Shown: positions 10,529-22,049 of the stretch, piece after piece | Layout: the number at the start of each line of letters is the position of its first letter | Numbering within the stretch: position 1 is the stretch's first letter | NCBI GenBank assembly: GCA_037893245.1 | Contig: JBAIAA010000262.1 | Location: forward strand, 1,488,001 to 1,552,000 | DNA length: 64,000 bases | Origin: Crossaster papposus | Taxonomy: Eukaryota > Echinodermata > Asteroidea > Velatida > Solasteridae | Reading direction: 5' to 3' | Made by a program: the position numbers and the translations under genes | The notes under the pieces: generated by a model | Database searches by the model: none | Seen by the model: only the letters and a program-made list of their open reading frames with translations | What the model was told of the DNA's origin: nothing

Positions 10529-12297
10529 TCATGTGAATTTAGAAACAGAAAACAAAATTAAAGCAGACATTCTAAAAACATTCTAAAATATGTATTACAT
10601 GGGAATAACAGTGAAGCAAACAAAAACTCTTTAGCAGAGCGAGGTTTTGGTCCTCGGACATCTGGGTTATGGGACCAGCACGCTCACACTGCTCCACTCT
10701 ACTTCATGTACATTTAGAAACAGCAAACAAAATGAAAGCAGACATTCTAAAAACATTCTAAAATATGTATTAAATTTTAATAACAGTGAAGCAAAAATAC
10801 CTCTTTAGCAGAGCGAAGTTTTGGTCTTCGGACCTCTGGGTTATGGGCCCTGCACGCTCCCACTGCAACACTCTGCGTAACTATTTTTAATGAAAATGAA
10901 ATCACTATCAAGGAAATAATTATTCTGAGCAGACCGAGGTTGTGGTCATCCGAACTCTCGGTTACTGACCAAGAAAGTGTCTACTTCGTCACTCTGAGTC
11001 GAGTACCTCAAGTCATACCAAAAACTTGTTAGCAGAGCGAAATGAAATAAAAATGAAATCACTATCAAGGACATAATTATCCTGAGCACACCGAGGTTGT
11101 GGTCATCCGAAATATCGGTTACTGGCCAAGAAAGTGTCTACTTCGTCACTCTGAGTCGGGTACCTCAAGTCATACCAAAAACGTGTTAGCAGAGCGAGGT
11201 TTCGATCTCTGGACATCTGGGTTAAGGGCCCAGCACGCTTCCACTGCGCCACTCTACTTCATGTAAATTTAGAAACAGCAAACAAAATGAAAGCAGACAT
11301 TCTAGAAACATTCTAAAATATTTATTAAATTTGAATAACAGTGAAGCAAAAATACCTCTTTAGCAGAGCGAGGTTTTGGTCTTCGGACCTCTGGGTTATG
11401 GGCCCTGCACGCTCCCACTGCAACACTCTGCGTAACTATTTTTAATGAAAATGAAATCACTATCAAGGAAATAATTATTCTGAGCAGACCGAGGTTGTGG
11501 TCATCCGAACTCTCGGTTACTGACCAAGAAAGTGTCTACTTCGTCACTCTGAGTCGAGTACCTCAAGTCATACCAAAAACTTGTTAGCAGAGCGAAATGA
11601 AATAAAAATGAAATCACTATCAAGGACATAATTATCCTGAGCACACCGAGGTTGTGGTCATCCGAAATATCGGTTACTGGCCAAGAAAGTGTCTACTTCG
11701 TCACTCTGAGTCGGGTACCTCAAGTCATACCAAAAACGTGTTAGCAGAGCGAGGTTTCGATCTCTGGACATCTGGGTTAAGGGCCCAGCACGCTTCCACT
11801 GCGCCACTCTACTTCATGTAAATTTAGAAACAGCAAACAAAATGAAAGCAGACATTCTAGAACCATTCTCAAATATTTATTAAATTTGAATAACAGTGAA
11901 GCAAAAATATCTCTTTAGCAGAGCGAGGTTTTGATCTTCGGACCTCTGGGTTAAGGGCCCAGCACGCTCCAACTGCAACACTCTGCGTAACTATTTTTAA
12001 TGAAAATGAAATCACTATCAAGGAAATAATTATTCTGAGCAGACCGAGGTTGTGGTCATCCGAACTCTCGGTTACTGACCAAGAAAGTGTCTACTTCGTC
12101 ACTCTGAGTCGAGTACCTCAAGTCATACCAACAATTTGTTAGCAGAGCGAAATGAAAATGAAAATGAAATCACTATCAAGGACATAGTTATCCTGAGCAG
12201 ACCGAGGTTGTGGTCATCCGAACTCTCGGTTACTTACCAAGAAAGTGTCTACTTCGTCACTCTGAATCGAGTACCTCAAGTCATACCAAAAACTTGT

Positions 12298-12369
12298 TAG
12301 CAGAGCGAGGTTTCGATCCTCGGACCACTGGGTTATGGGCCCAGCACGCTTCCACTGCGCCACTCTACT
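12298..12369 (-). tRNA. Initiator tRNA-Met, type F (CAT)
   Basis: Body and stop as at 1121. This is the last F copy before the second mobile element at 12638, mirroring the context at 8414. Confidence 0.82.
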
Positions 12370-12637
12370 TCATGTAAAGTTAGAAACAGCAAACAAAATG
12401 AAAGCAGACATTCTAAAAACATTCTAAAATATTTATTAAATTTGAATAACAGTTAAGCAAATATACCTCTTTAGCAGAGCGAGGTTTTGGTCTTCGGACC
12501 TCTGGGTTACGGGCCCAGCACGCTCCCACTGCAACACTCTGCGTAACTATCTTTCCTGAAAATGAAATCACTATCACGGAAATAATTATCCTGAGCAGAC
12601 CGAGGTTGTGGTCATCCGAACTCTCGGTTACTTACCA

Positions 12638-12646
12638 TTAAACTAC
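12638..12646. repeat. Terminal inverted repeat of copy 2 (outer arm)
   Basis: TTAAACTAC at the left tip; its inverted partner GTAGTTTAA is at 14123-14131, just inside the hairpin. Confidence 0.8.
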
Positions 12647-12687
12647 TCTTGTGACGTCACTCTATTCAGAAAAGTGTCGATTATTTT

Positions 12688-12717
12688 AAAGAATGTACAG
12701 TTAACTGTACATTCTTT
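12688..12717. repeat. 30-bp perfect palindrome in copy 2
   Basis: This runs from AAAGAATGTACAG to CTGTACATTCTTT around GTTAAC. It is longer and cleaner than the corresponding site in copy 1, which has lost outer pairing through small changes. Confidence 0.8.
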
Positions 12718-12793
12718 TAAGAATTAACAGAAAAAGAACGACTCAGTGGACACAGAAATTGCTATTGTTATATTTATTACAACTTAGTAAGAG

Positions 12794-13096
12794 CTATATG
12801 TTGACAGTTTCTTTAGAGCTTTCAACAGTTAATTGTCTTGAAGGTCTCTTTGCCGTGTCGACGCGCTTATGCGGTTTCTGGCCACCGAAGCCCTTGTTGT
12901 AGAGACGAGATGCTGCCATGCTCGATCGTATGGAGTGGTTCGTCCAAAAGCCTTGTTGCACAGATTTGCCACAACCTGGGATATCAACAATAACAAAAAT
13001 AAAATAAGATGGATGCACCAAACCGCATGTAACAAATTGCATCAAGGTTTGTCTAAAACATTCGAAAATGAAAATGGCCCAAGAAATTATTACCAC
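12794..13096 (-). other. Exon-like open frame in copy 2
   Basis: An open frame without an ATG start spans the intron-like tail and the exon-like segment. After KGFGGQ it continues into a basic stretch (KPHKRVDTAKRPSRQ) because the 38-bp stop-containing segment of copy 1 is absent. It stops at a TAG created by the extra AT; copy 1 instead reads NIALTKL and then TAA at the equivalent place. Each copy therefore has its own disruption. No family recognised. Confidence 0.25.
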
Positions 13097-14122
13097 TAAG
13101 AAAACAAATGGAGGATAAACCTTTTTATTAGCAAGGTCGAAGCGATGGTTTGCAATTTAAAATATGTACATTTCTTGTAAATGGGAATAATTTTCGACGG
13201 AGATAGGTCATAGTTATGTCATACGTTCGAAGGTCCTAAAAAGTACTACTAATGCACAACTTTAAAAGGGCTGGTATACGTATAACACGTACATGTACTT
13301 TACATTCGCTAACTCGCCCATGTTGTCCTGTCCTGTCGTATACCTGTGTAGCAAAAACGGCAGAAAAACCAACAGAAATTAGTTTTGTTCCGAGTCTGGT
13401 TTGACGTGTGATAATGAAACCGTTCAGGGTTTAACAAAAGGCTGGTATACTTTCGACACGGAATAATGACTACTGAAGATATTGTTACACCATAAAAAGG
13501 GCTAAAATTGGTAAAAATATTAAGCCAAAATGAGCTGCTGATGAGAGCTAAGCCAAATGTTGGGAATAACAAGTTCTTGTTTCCTTTTCTTGCTTATTTT
13601 CCATCATTACCTGATCCGTTAGGGGTCCAAATCAGCCACGAGTAGTAGGAAGTTTCTTCACCTCTGAATTTGCCGCTTTAGTATAAATCCTCATTGGAGT
13701 ATAAATCCTCATCGAATATGTCCCAAAATACTGGTGTAAATCACCATCAAAATAAATTGGCGAGTCAGTTCTTGAAGTGACACAACATATCTCCCAACGT
13801 ATTCCTACTCAAAAATATGTACGGATCCTCACTGGAAGACATATTAGCGGAGTTAGCAGAGACACACCCGACGCACAACAATGTATGGCATCAAATGACT
13901 TCGAAGTCGAATGTACTGGGCATTTTAAACACCCTCATTTTACCCAACCTTTATTCACTTGTTTGGTTACGCAACACGGAGACTAGACAGGACAAAGCTT
14001 TCACATTCCTTAGTAGCTTGCACCACTGAACAATGGAATTAAATCGTCTCATACTTTAAAGCATTAGTAAGAATTGACACTTGTTGTTCCTTTTAAATAT
14101 TGACAATGGGTGTAAAAGGGAC

Positions 14123-14131
14123 GTAGTTTAA
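14123..14131. repeat. Subterminal inverted repeat of copy 2 (inner arm)
   Basis: GTAGTTTAA, 3 bp inside the hairpin, inverted relative to the left tip at 12638-12646. Confidence 0.8.
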
Positions 14132-14134
14132 GTC

Positions 14135-14241
14135 GGAGAAACGACTCAAAAGGTGGACATTCTTTGATTCAAATTGGGCTCGGACGCTGCGCGTCCTCGC
14201 CCATTCGAATCAAAGAATGTCCACTTTTTCGTCATTTCTCC
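14135..14241. repeat. Terminal hairpin of copy 2
   Basis: A 107-bp near-perfect inverted repeat, same length and sequence as in copy 1, 5 bp from the right end. Confidence 0.9.
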
Positions 14242-14462
14242 TTAACAGAAATTGTCTACTTCGTCACTCTGAGTCGAGTACCTCAAGTCATACCAACAAC
14301 TTGTTAGCAGAGCGAAATGAAAATGAAAATGAAATCACTATCAAGGACATAGTTATCCTGAGCAGACCGAGGTTGTGGTCATCCGAACTCTCGGTTACTT
14401 ACCAAGAAAGTGTCTACTTCGTCACTCTGAATCGAGTACCTCAAGTCATACCAAAAACTTGT

Positions 14463-14534
14463 TAGCAGAGCGAGGTTTCGATCCTCGGACCACTGGGTTA
14501 TGGGCCCAGCACGCTTCCACTGCGCCACTCTACT
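14463..14534 (-). tRNA. Initiator tRNA-Met, type F (CAT)
   Basis: Body and stop as at 1121. It is the first F copy after the second element and is duplicated at 18768 (offset 4305). Confidence 0.82.
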
Positions 14535-14860
14535 TCATGTAAAGTTAGAAACAGCAAACAAAATGAAAGCAGACATTCTAAAAACATTCTAAAATATTTA
14601 TTAAATTTGAATAACAGTTAAGCAAATATACCTCTTTAGCAGAGCGAGGTTTTGGTCTTCGGACCTCTGGGTTACGGGCCCAGCACGCTCCCACTGCAAC
14701 ACTCTGCGTAACTATCTTTCCTGAAAATGAAATCACTATCACGGAAATAATTATCCTGAGCAGACCGAGGTTGTGGTCATCCGAACTCTCGGTTACTTAC
14801 CAAGAAATTGTCTACTTCGTCACTCTGAGTCAAGTACCTCAAGTCATACCAAAAACTTGT

Positions 14861-14932
14861 TAGCAGAGCGAGGTTTCGATCCTCGGACCTCTGGGTTATG
14901 GGCCCAGCACGCTTCCACTGCGCCACTCTGCT
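14861..14932 (-). tRNA. Initiator tRNA-Met (CAT), intact
   Basis: The 72-nt sequence is exact and the five-T stop is present. It is duplicated 4305 bp downstream at 19166. Confidence 0.92.
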
Positions 14933-16146
14933 TCATGTGAATTTAGAAACAGAAAACAAAATTAAAGCAGACATTCTAAAAACATTCTAAAATATGTATT
15001 ACATGGGAATAACAGTGAAGCAAACAAAAACTCTTTAGCAGAGCGAGGTTTTGGTCCTCGGACATCTGGGTTATGGGACCAGCACGCTCACACTGCTCCA
15101 CTCTACTTCATGTACATTTAGAAACAGCAAACAAAATGAAAGCAGACTTTCTAAAAACATTCTAAAATATGTATTAAATTTGAATAACAGTGAAGCAAAA
15201 ATACCTCTTTAGCAGAGCGAGGTTTTGGTCTTCGGACCTCTGGGTTATGGGCCCTGCACGCTCCCACTGCAACACTCTGCGTAACTATTTTTAATGAAAA
15301 TGAAATCACTATCAAGGAAATAATTATTCTGAGCAGACCGAGGTTGTGGTCATCCGAACTCTTGGTTACTGACCAAGAAAGTGTCTACTTCGTCACTCTG
15401 AGTCGAGTACCTCAAGTCATACCAAAAACTTGTTAGCAGAGCGAAATGAAATAAAAATGAAATCACTATCAAGGACATAATTATCCTGAGCACACCGAGG
15501 TTGTGGTCATCCGAAATATCGGTTACTGGCCAAGAAAGTGTCTACTTCGTCACTCTGAGTCGGGTACCTCAAGTCATACCAAAAACGTGTTAGCAGAGCG
15601 AGGTTTCGATCTCTGGACATCTGGGTTAAGGGCCCAGCACGCTTCCACTGCGCCACTCTACTTCATGTAAATTTAGAAACAGCAAACAAAATGAAAGCAG
15701 ACATTCTAGAAACATTCTAAAATATTTATTAAATTTGAATAACAGTGAAGCAAAAATATCTCTTTAGCAGAGCGAGGTTTTGGTCTTCGGACCTCTGGGT
15801 TAAGGGCCCAGCACGCTCCAACTGCAACACTCTGCGTAACTATTTTTAATGAAAATAAAATCACTATCAAGGAAATAATTATTTTGAGCAGACCGAGGTT
15901 GTGGTCATCCGAACTCTCGGTTACTGACCAAGAAAGTGTATACTTCGTCACTCTGAGTCGAGTACCTCAAGTCATACCAAAAACTTGTTAGGAGAGCGAA
16001 ATGAAAATGAAAATGAAATCACTATCAAGGACATAGTTATCCTGAGCAGACCGAGGTTGTGGTCATCCGAACTCTCGGTTACTTACCAAGAAAGTGTCTA
16101 CTTCGTCACTCTGAATCGAGTACCTCAAGTCATACCAAAAATTTGT

Positions 16147-16218
16147 TAGCAGAGCGAGGTTTCGATCCTCGGACCACTGGGTTATGGGCCCAGCACGCTT
16201 CCACTGCGCCACTCTACT
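16147..16218 (-). tRNA. Initiator tRNA-Met, type F (CAT)
   Basis: Body as at 1121, with the AAATTTTTGG flank also seen at 4490 and 20452. These three copies also share AAATGACAGC in the spacer, so they form one sublineage. Confidence 0.82.
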
Positions 16219-16544
16219 TCATGTAAAGTTAGAAACAGCAAACAAAATGACAGCAGACATTCTAAAAACATTCTAAAATATTTATTAAATTTGAATAACA
16301 GTTAAGCAAATATACCTCTTTAGCAGAGCGAGGTTTTGGTCTTCGGACCTCTGGGTTACGGGCCCAGCACGCTCCCACTGCAACACTCTGCGTAACTATC
16401 TTTCCTGAAAATGAAATCACTATCACGGAAATAATTATCCTGAGCAGACCGAGGTTGTGGTCATCCGAACTCTCGGTTACTTACCAAGAAATTGTCTACT
16501 TCGTCACTCTGAGTCGAGTACCTCAAGTCATACCAAAAACTTGT

Positions 16545-16616
16545 TAGCAGAGCGAGGTTTCGATCCTCGGACCTCTGGGTTATGGGCCCAGCACGCTTCC
16601 ACTGCGCCACTCTGCT
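16545..16616 (-). tRNA. Initiator tRNA-Met (CAT), intact
   Basis: The 72-nt sequence is exact and the five-T stop is present. The upstream flank has a private change (TTTACAAACAG). Confidence 0.92.
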
Positions 16617-17275
16617 TCATGTGAATTTACAAACAGAAAACAAAATTAAAGCAGACATTCTAAAAACATTCTAAAATATGTATTACATGGGAATAACAGT
16701 GAAGCAAACAAAAACTCTTTAGCAGAGCGAGGTTTTGGTCCTCGGACATCTGGGTTATGGGACCAGCACGCTCACACTGCTCCACTCTACTTCATGTACA
16801 TTTAGAAACAGCAAACAAAATGAAAGCAGACGTTCTAAAAACATTCTAAAATATGTATTAAATTTGAATAACAGTGAAGCAAAAATACCTCTTTAGCAGA
16901 GCGAGGTTTTGGTCTTCGGACCTCTGGGTTATGGGCCCTGCACGCTCCCACTGCAACACTCTGCGTAACTATTTTTAATGAAAATGAAATCACTATCAAG
17001 GAAATAATTATTCTGAGCAGACCGAGATTGTGGTCATCCGAACTCTCGGTTACTGACCAAGAAAGTGTCTACTTCGTCACTCTGAGTCGAGTACCTCAAG
17101 TCATACCAAAAACTTGTTAGCAGAGCGAAATGAAAATGAAAATGAAATCACTATCAAGGACATAGTTATCCTGAGCAGACCGAGGTTGTGGTCATCCGAA
17201 CTCTCGGTTACTGACCAAGAAAGTGTCTACTTCGTCACTCTGAGTCGAGTACCTCAAGTCATACCAAAAACTTGT

Positions 17276-17347
17276 TAGCAGAGGGAGGTTTCGATCCTCG
17301 GACCTCTGGGTTATGGGCCCAGCACGCTCCCACTGCAACACTCTGCG
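17276..17347 (-). pseudogene. Hybrid A/C tRNA-iMet module
   Basis: The 3' half (T-arm, B box and CAT loop) is type A and the 5' half (D-arm TTGC, CGCAGAG start) is type C, directly continued by the C spacer. It also has GAGGGAGG in the acceptor 3' strand. This is an unequal crossover within the tRNA body and marks a repeat-register change. Confidence 0.7.
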
Positions 17348-18767
17348 TAACTATTTTTAATGAAAATGAAATCACTATCAAGGAAATAATTATCCTGAGC
17401 AGACCGAGGTTGTGGTCATCCGAACTCTCGGTTACTGACCAAGAAAGTGTCTACTTCGTCACTCTGAGTCGAGTACCTCAAGTCATACCAAAAACTTGTT
17501 AGCAGAGCGAAATGAAATAAAAATGAAATCACTATCAAGGACATAATTATCCTGAGCACACCGAGGTTGTGGTCATCCGAAATATCGGTTACTGGCCAAG
17601 AAAGTGTCTACTTCGTCACTCTGAGTCGGGTACCTCAAGTCATACCAAAAACGTGTTAGCAGAGCGAGGTTTCGATCTCTGGACATCTGGGTTAAGGGCC
17701 CAGCACGCTTCCACTGCGCCACTCTACTTCATGTAAATTTAGAAACAGCAAACAAAATGAAAGCAGACATTCTAGAAACATTCTAAAATATTTATTAAAT
17801 TTGAATAACAGTGAAGCAAAAATACCTCTTTAGCAGAGCGAGGTTTTGGTCTTCGGACCTCTGGGTTATGGGCCCTGCACGCTCCCACTGCAACACTCTG
17901 CGTAACTATTTTTAATGAAAATGAAATCACTATCAAGGAAATAATTATTCTGAGCAGACCGAGGTTGTGGTCATCCGAACTCTCGGTTACTGACCAAGAA
18001 AGTGTCTACTTCGTCACTCTGAGTCGAGTACCTCAAGTCATACCAAAAACTTGTTAGCAGAGCGAAATGAAATAAAAATGAAATCACTATCAAGGACATA
18101 ATTATCCTGAGCACACCGAGGTTGTGGTCATCCGAAATATCGGTTACTGGCCAAGAAAGTGTCTACTTCGTCACTCTGAGTCGGGTACCTCAAGTCATAC
18201 CAAAAACGTGTTAGCAGAGCGAGGTTTCGATCTCTGGACATCTGGGTTAAGGGCCCAGCACGCTTCCACTGCGCCACTCTACTTCATGTAAATTTAGAAA
18301 CAGCAAACAAAATGAAAGCAGACATTCTAGAAACATTCTCAAATATTTATTAAATTTGAATAACAGTGAAGCAAAAATATCTCTTTAGCAGAGCGAGGTT
18401 TTGGTCTTCGGACCTCTGGGTTAAGGGCCCAGCACGCTCCAACTGCAACACTCTGCGTAACTATTTTTAATGAAAATGAAATCACTATCAAGGAAATAAT
18501 TATTCTGAGCAGACCGAGGTTGTGGTCATCCGAACTCTCGGTTACTGACCAAGAAAGTGTCTACTTCGTCACTCTGAGTCGAGTACCTCAAGTCATACCA
18601 ACAACTTGTTAGCAGAGCGAAATGAAAATGAAAATGAAATCACTATCAAGGACATAGTTATCCTGAGCAGACCGAGGTTGTGGTCATCCGAACTCTCGGT
18701 TACTTACCAAGAAAGTGTCTACTTCGTCACTCTGAATCGAGTACCTCAAGTCATACCAAAAACTTGT

Positions 18768-18839
18768 TAGCAGAGCGAGGTTTCGATCCTCGGACCACTG
18801 GGTTATGGGCCCAGCACGCTTCCACTGCGCCACTCTACT
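18768..18839 (-). tRNA. Initiator tRNA-Met, type F (CAT)
   Basis: Body and stop as at 1121. It matches the copies at 12298 (offset 6470) and 14463 (offset 4305). Confidence 0.82.
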
Positions 18840-19165
18840 TCATGTAAAGTTAGAAACAGCAAACAAAATGAAAGCAGACATTCTAAAAACATTCTAAAAT
18901 ATTTATTAAATTTGAATAACAGTTAAGCAAATATACCTCTTTAGCAGAGCGAGGTTTTGGTCTTCGGACCTCTGGGTTACGGGCCCAGCACGCTCCCACT
19001 GCAACACTCTGCGTAACTATCTTTCCTGAAAATGAAATCACTATCACGGAAATAATTATCCTGAGCAGACCGAGGTTGTGGTCATCCGAACTCTCGGTTA
19101 CTTACCAAGAAATTGTCTACTTCGTCACTCTGAGTCGAGTACCTCAAGTCATACCAAAAACTTGT

Positions 19166-19237
19166 TAGCAGAGCGAGGTTTCGATCCTCGGACCTCTGGG
19201 TTATGGGCCCAGCACGCTTCCACTGCGCCACTCTGCT
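19166..19237 (-). tRNA. Initiator tRNA-Met (CAT), intact
   Basis: The 72-nt sequence is exact, the five-T stop is present, and it is the 4305-bp-offset counterpart of the copy at 14861. Confidence 0.92.
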
Positions 19238-20451
19238 TCATGTGAATTTAGAAACAGAAAACAAAATTAAAGCAGACATTCTAAAAACATTCTAAAATAT
19301 GTATTACATGGGAATAACAGTGAAGCAAACAAAAACTCTTTAGCAGAGCGAGGTTTTGGTCCTCGGACATCTGGGTTATGGGACCAGCACGCTCACACTG
19401 CTCCACTCTACTTCATGTACATTTAGAAACAGCAAACAAAATGAAAGCAGACTTTCTAAAAACATTCTAAAATATGTATTAAATTTGAATAACAGTGAAG
19501 CAAAAATACCTCTTTAGCAGAGCGAGGTTTTGGTCTTCGGACCTCTGGGTTATGGGCCCTGCACGCTCCCACTGCAACACTCTGCGTAACTATTTTTAAT
19601 GAAAATGAAATCACTATCAAGGAAATAATTATTCTGAGCAGACCGAGGTTGTGGTCATCCGAACTCTTGGTTACTGACCAAGAAAGTGTCTACTTCGTCA
19701 CTCTGAGTCGAGTACCTCAAGTCATACCAAAAACTTGTTAGCAGAGCGAAATGAAATAAAAATGAAATCACTATCAAGGACATAATTATCCTGAGCACAC
19801 CGAGGTTGTGGTCATCCGAAATATCGGTTACTGGCCAAGAAAGTGTCTACTTCGTCACTCTGAGTCGGGTACCTCAAGTCATACCAAAAACGTGTTAGCA
19901 GAGCGAGGTTTCGATCTCTGGACATCTGGGTTAAGGGCCCAGCACGCTTCCACTGCGCCACTCTACTTCATGTAAATTTAGAAACAGCAAACAAAATGAA
20001 AGCAGACATTCTAGAAACATTCTAAAATATTTATTAAATTTGAATAACAGTGAAGCAAAAATATCTCTTTAGCAGAGCGAGGTTTTGGTCTTCGGACCTC
20101 TGGGTTAAGGGCCCAGCACGCTCCAACTGCAACACTCTGCGTAACTATTTTTAATGAAAATGAAATCACTATCAAGGAAATAATTATTTTGAGCAGACCG
20201 AGGTTGTGGTCATCCGAACTCTCGGTTACTGACCAAGAAAGTGTATGCTTTGTCACTCTGAGTCGAGTACCTCAAGTCATACCAAAAACTTGTTAGGAGA
20301 GCGAAATGAAAATGAAAATGAAATCACTATCAAGGACATAGTTATCCTGAGCAGACCGAGGTGGTGGTCATCCGAACTCTCGGTTACTTACCAAGAAAGT
20401 GTCTACTTCGTCACTCTGAATCGAGTACCTCAAGTCATACCAAAAATTTGT

Positions 20452-20523
20452 TAGCAGAGCGAGGTTTCGATCCTCGGACCACTGGGTTATGGGCCCAGCA
20501 CGCTTCCACTGCGCCACTCTACT
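20452..20523 (-). tRNA. Initiator tRNA-Met, type F (CAT)
   Basis: It is the 4305-bp counterpart of the copy at 16147, with the same AAATTTTTGG flank. Confidence 0.82.
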
Positions 20524-20849
20524 TCATGTAAAGTTAGAAACAGCAAACAAAATGACAGCAGACATTCTAAAAACATTCTAAAATATTTATTAAATTTGAA
20601 TAACAGTTAAGCAAAAATCCCTCTTTAGCAGAGCGAGGTTTTGGTCTTCGGACCTCTGGGTTATGGGCCCAGCACGCTCCCACTGCAACACTCTGCGTAA
20701 CTATTTTTAATGAAAATGAAATCACTATCAAGGAAATAATTATCCTGAGCAGACCGAGGTTGTGGTCATCCGAACTCTCGGTTACTGACCAAGAAAGTGT
20801 CTACTTCGTCACTCTGAGTCGAGTACCTCAAGTCATACCAAAATCTTGT

Positions 20850-20921
20850 TAGCAGAGCGAGGTTTCGATCCTCGGACCTCTGGGTTATGGGCCCAGCACG
20901 CTTCCACTGCGCCACTCTGCT
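20850..20921 (-). tRNA. Initiator tRNA-Met (CAT), intact, weakened stop
   Basis: The 72-nt sequence is exact. The downstream stop is reduced to four Ts (plus-strand CCAAAATC), which is minimal for Pol III. It lies 4305 bp from the copy at 16545. Confidence 0.9.
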
Positions 20922-21579
20922 TCATGTGAATTTAGAAACAGCAAACAAAATTAAAGCAGACATTCTAAAAACATTCTAAAATATGTATTACATTTGAATA
21001 ACAGTGAAGCAAACAAAACTCTTTAGCAGAGCGAGGTTTTGGTCCTCGGACATCTGGGTTATGGGCCCAGAACGCTCACACTGCTCCACTCCACTTCATG
21101 TACATTTAGAAACAGCAAACAAAATGAAGGCAGACATTCTAAAAACATTCTAAAATATGTATTAAATTTGAATAACAGTGAAGCAAAAATACCTCTTTAG
21201 CAGAGCGAGGTTTTGGTCTTCGGACCTCTGGGTTATGGGCCCAGCACGCTCCCACTGCAACACTCTGCGTAACTATTTTTAATGAAAATGAAATCACTAT
21301 CAAGGCAATAATTATTCTGAGCAGACCGAGGTTGTGGTCATCCGAACTCTCGGTTACTGACCAAGAAAGTGTCTACTTCGTCACTCTGAGTCGAGTACCT
21401 CAAGTCATACCAAAAACTTGTTAGCAGAGCGAAATGAAAATGAAAATGAAATCACTATCAAGGACATAGTTATCCTGAGCAGACCGAGGTTGTGGTCATC
21501 CGAACTCTCGGTTACTTACCAAGAAAGTGTCTACTTCGTCACTCTGAATCGAGTACCTCAAGTCATACCAAAAACTTGT

Positions 21580-21651
21580 TAGCAGAGCGAGGTTTCGATC
21601 CTCGGACCACTGGGTTATGGGCCCAGCACGCTTCCACTGCGCCACTCTACT
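21580..21651 (-). tRNA. Initiator tRNA-Met, type F (CAT)
   Basis: Body and stop as at 1121. Confidence 0.82.
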
Positions 21652-21977
21652 TCATGTAAAGTTAGAAACAGCAAACAAAATGAAAGCAGACATTCTAAAA
21701 ACATTCTAAAATATTTATTAAATTTGAATAACAGTTAAGCAAATATACCTCTTTAGCAGAGCGAGGTTTTGGTCTTCGGACCTCTGGGTTACGGGCCCAG
21801 CACGCTCCCACTGCAACACTCTGCGTAACTATCTTTCCTGAAAATGAAATCACTATCACGGAAATAATTATCCTGAGCAGACCGAGGTTGTGGTCATCCG
21901 AACTCTCGGTTACTTACCAAGAAATTGTCTACTTCGTCACTCTGAGTCGAGTACCTCAAGTCATACCAAATACTTGT

Positions 21978-22049
21978 TAGCAGAGCGAGGTTTCGATCCT
22001 CGGACCTCTGGGTTATGGGCCCAGCACGCTTCCACTGCGCCACTCTGCT
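21978..22049 (-). tRNA. Initiator tRNA-Met (CAT), intact, stop lost
   Basis: The 72-nt sequence is exact, but the stop is interrupted (plus-strand CCAAATAC, three Ts only), so a transcript would run into the neighbouring B module. Confidence 0.88.

Larger units (their letters stand above)
10393..12637 (-). repeat. tRNA-iMet-derived satellite, block 2 (between the inverted elements)
   Basis: These 2245 bp of satellite have the same polarity as the rest, starting in the right half of the B module cut by copy 1 and ending in the left part of the B module cut by copy 2. Landmarks: A variant 10457, E 11187 and 11742, F 12298. The part from about 10.8 kb to 12.6 kb recurs 6470 bp downstream (11187 to 17657, 11742 to 18212, 12298 to 18768). 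Confidence 0.95.
12638..14246 (+). mobile_element. Helentron-like non-autonomous element, copy 2 (1609 bp)
   Basis: This is a close reverse-oriented relative of the element at 8748, about 98-99% identical by eye apart from indels. It starts TTAAACTACTC at 12638 and ends with the hairpin then TTAAC at 14246, exactly the same tips as copy 1. The flanks GGTTACTTACCA and AGAAATTG rejoin precisely to the empty B module, again with no target duplication. Compared with copy 1 it lacks 38 bp in the exon-like region (near 12877), has 2 extra bases (ATAT) near 12796 and 3 extra in the T-rich tract. The insertion point is 6 bp from that of copy 1 in monomer coordinates. Confidence 0.75.
14263..16310. 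repeat. Duplicated segment, left copy (offset 4305)
   Basis: Landmarks reappear exactly 4305 bp downstream: F 14463/18768, A 14861/19166, F 16147/20452, and the private ACCAACAACTTG at 14292/18597. Identity stops near 16310, where the next C module differs (TACGGG versus TATGGG). Boundaries are approximate. Confidence 0.8.
18568..20615. repeat. Duplicated segment, right copy (offset 4305)
   Basis: Partner of 14263-16310. It lacks the mobile element that borders the left copy. Confidence 0.8.
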
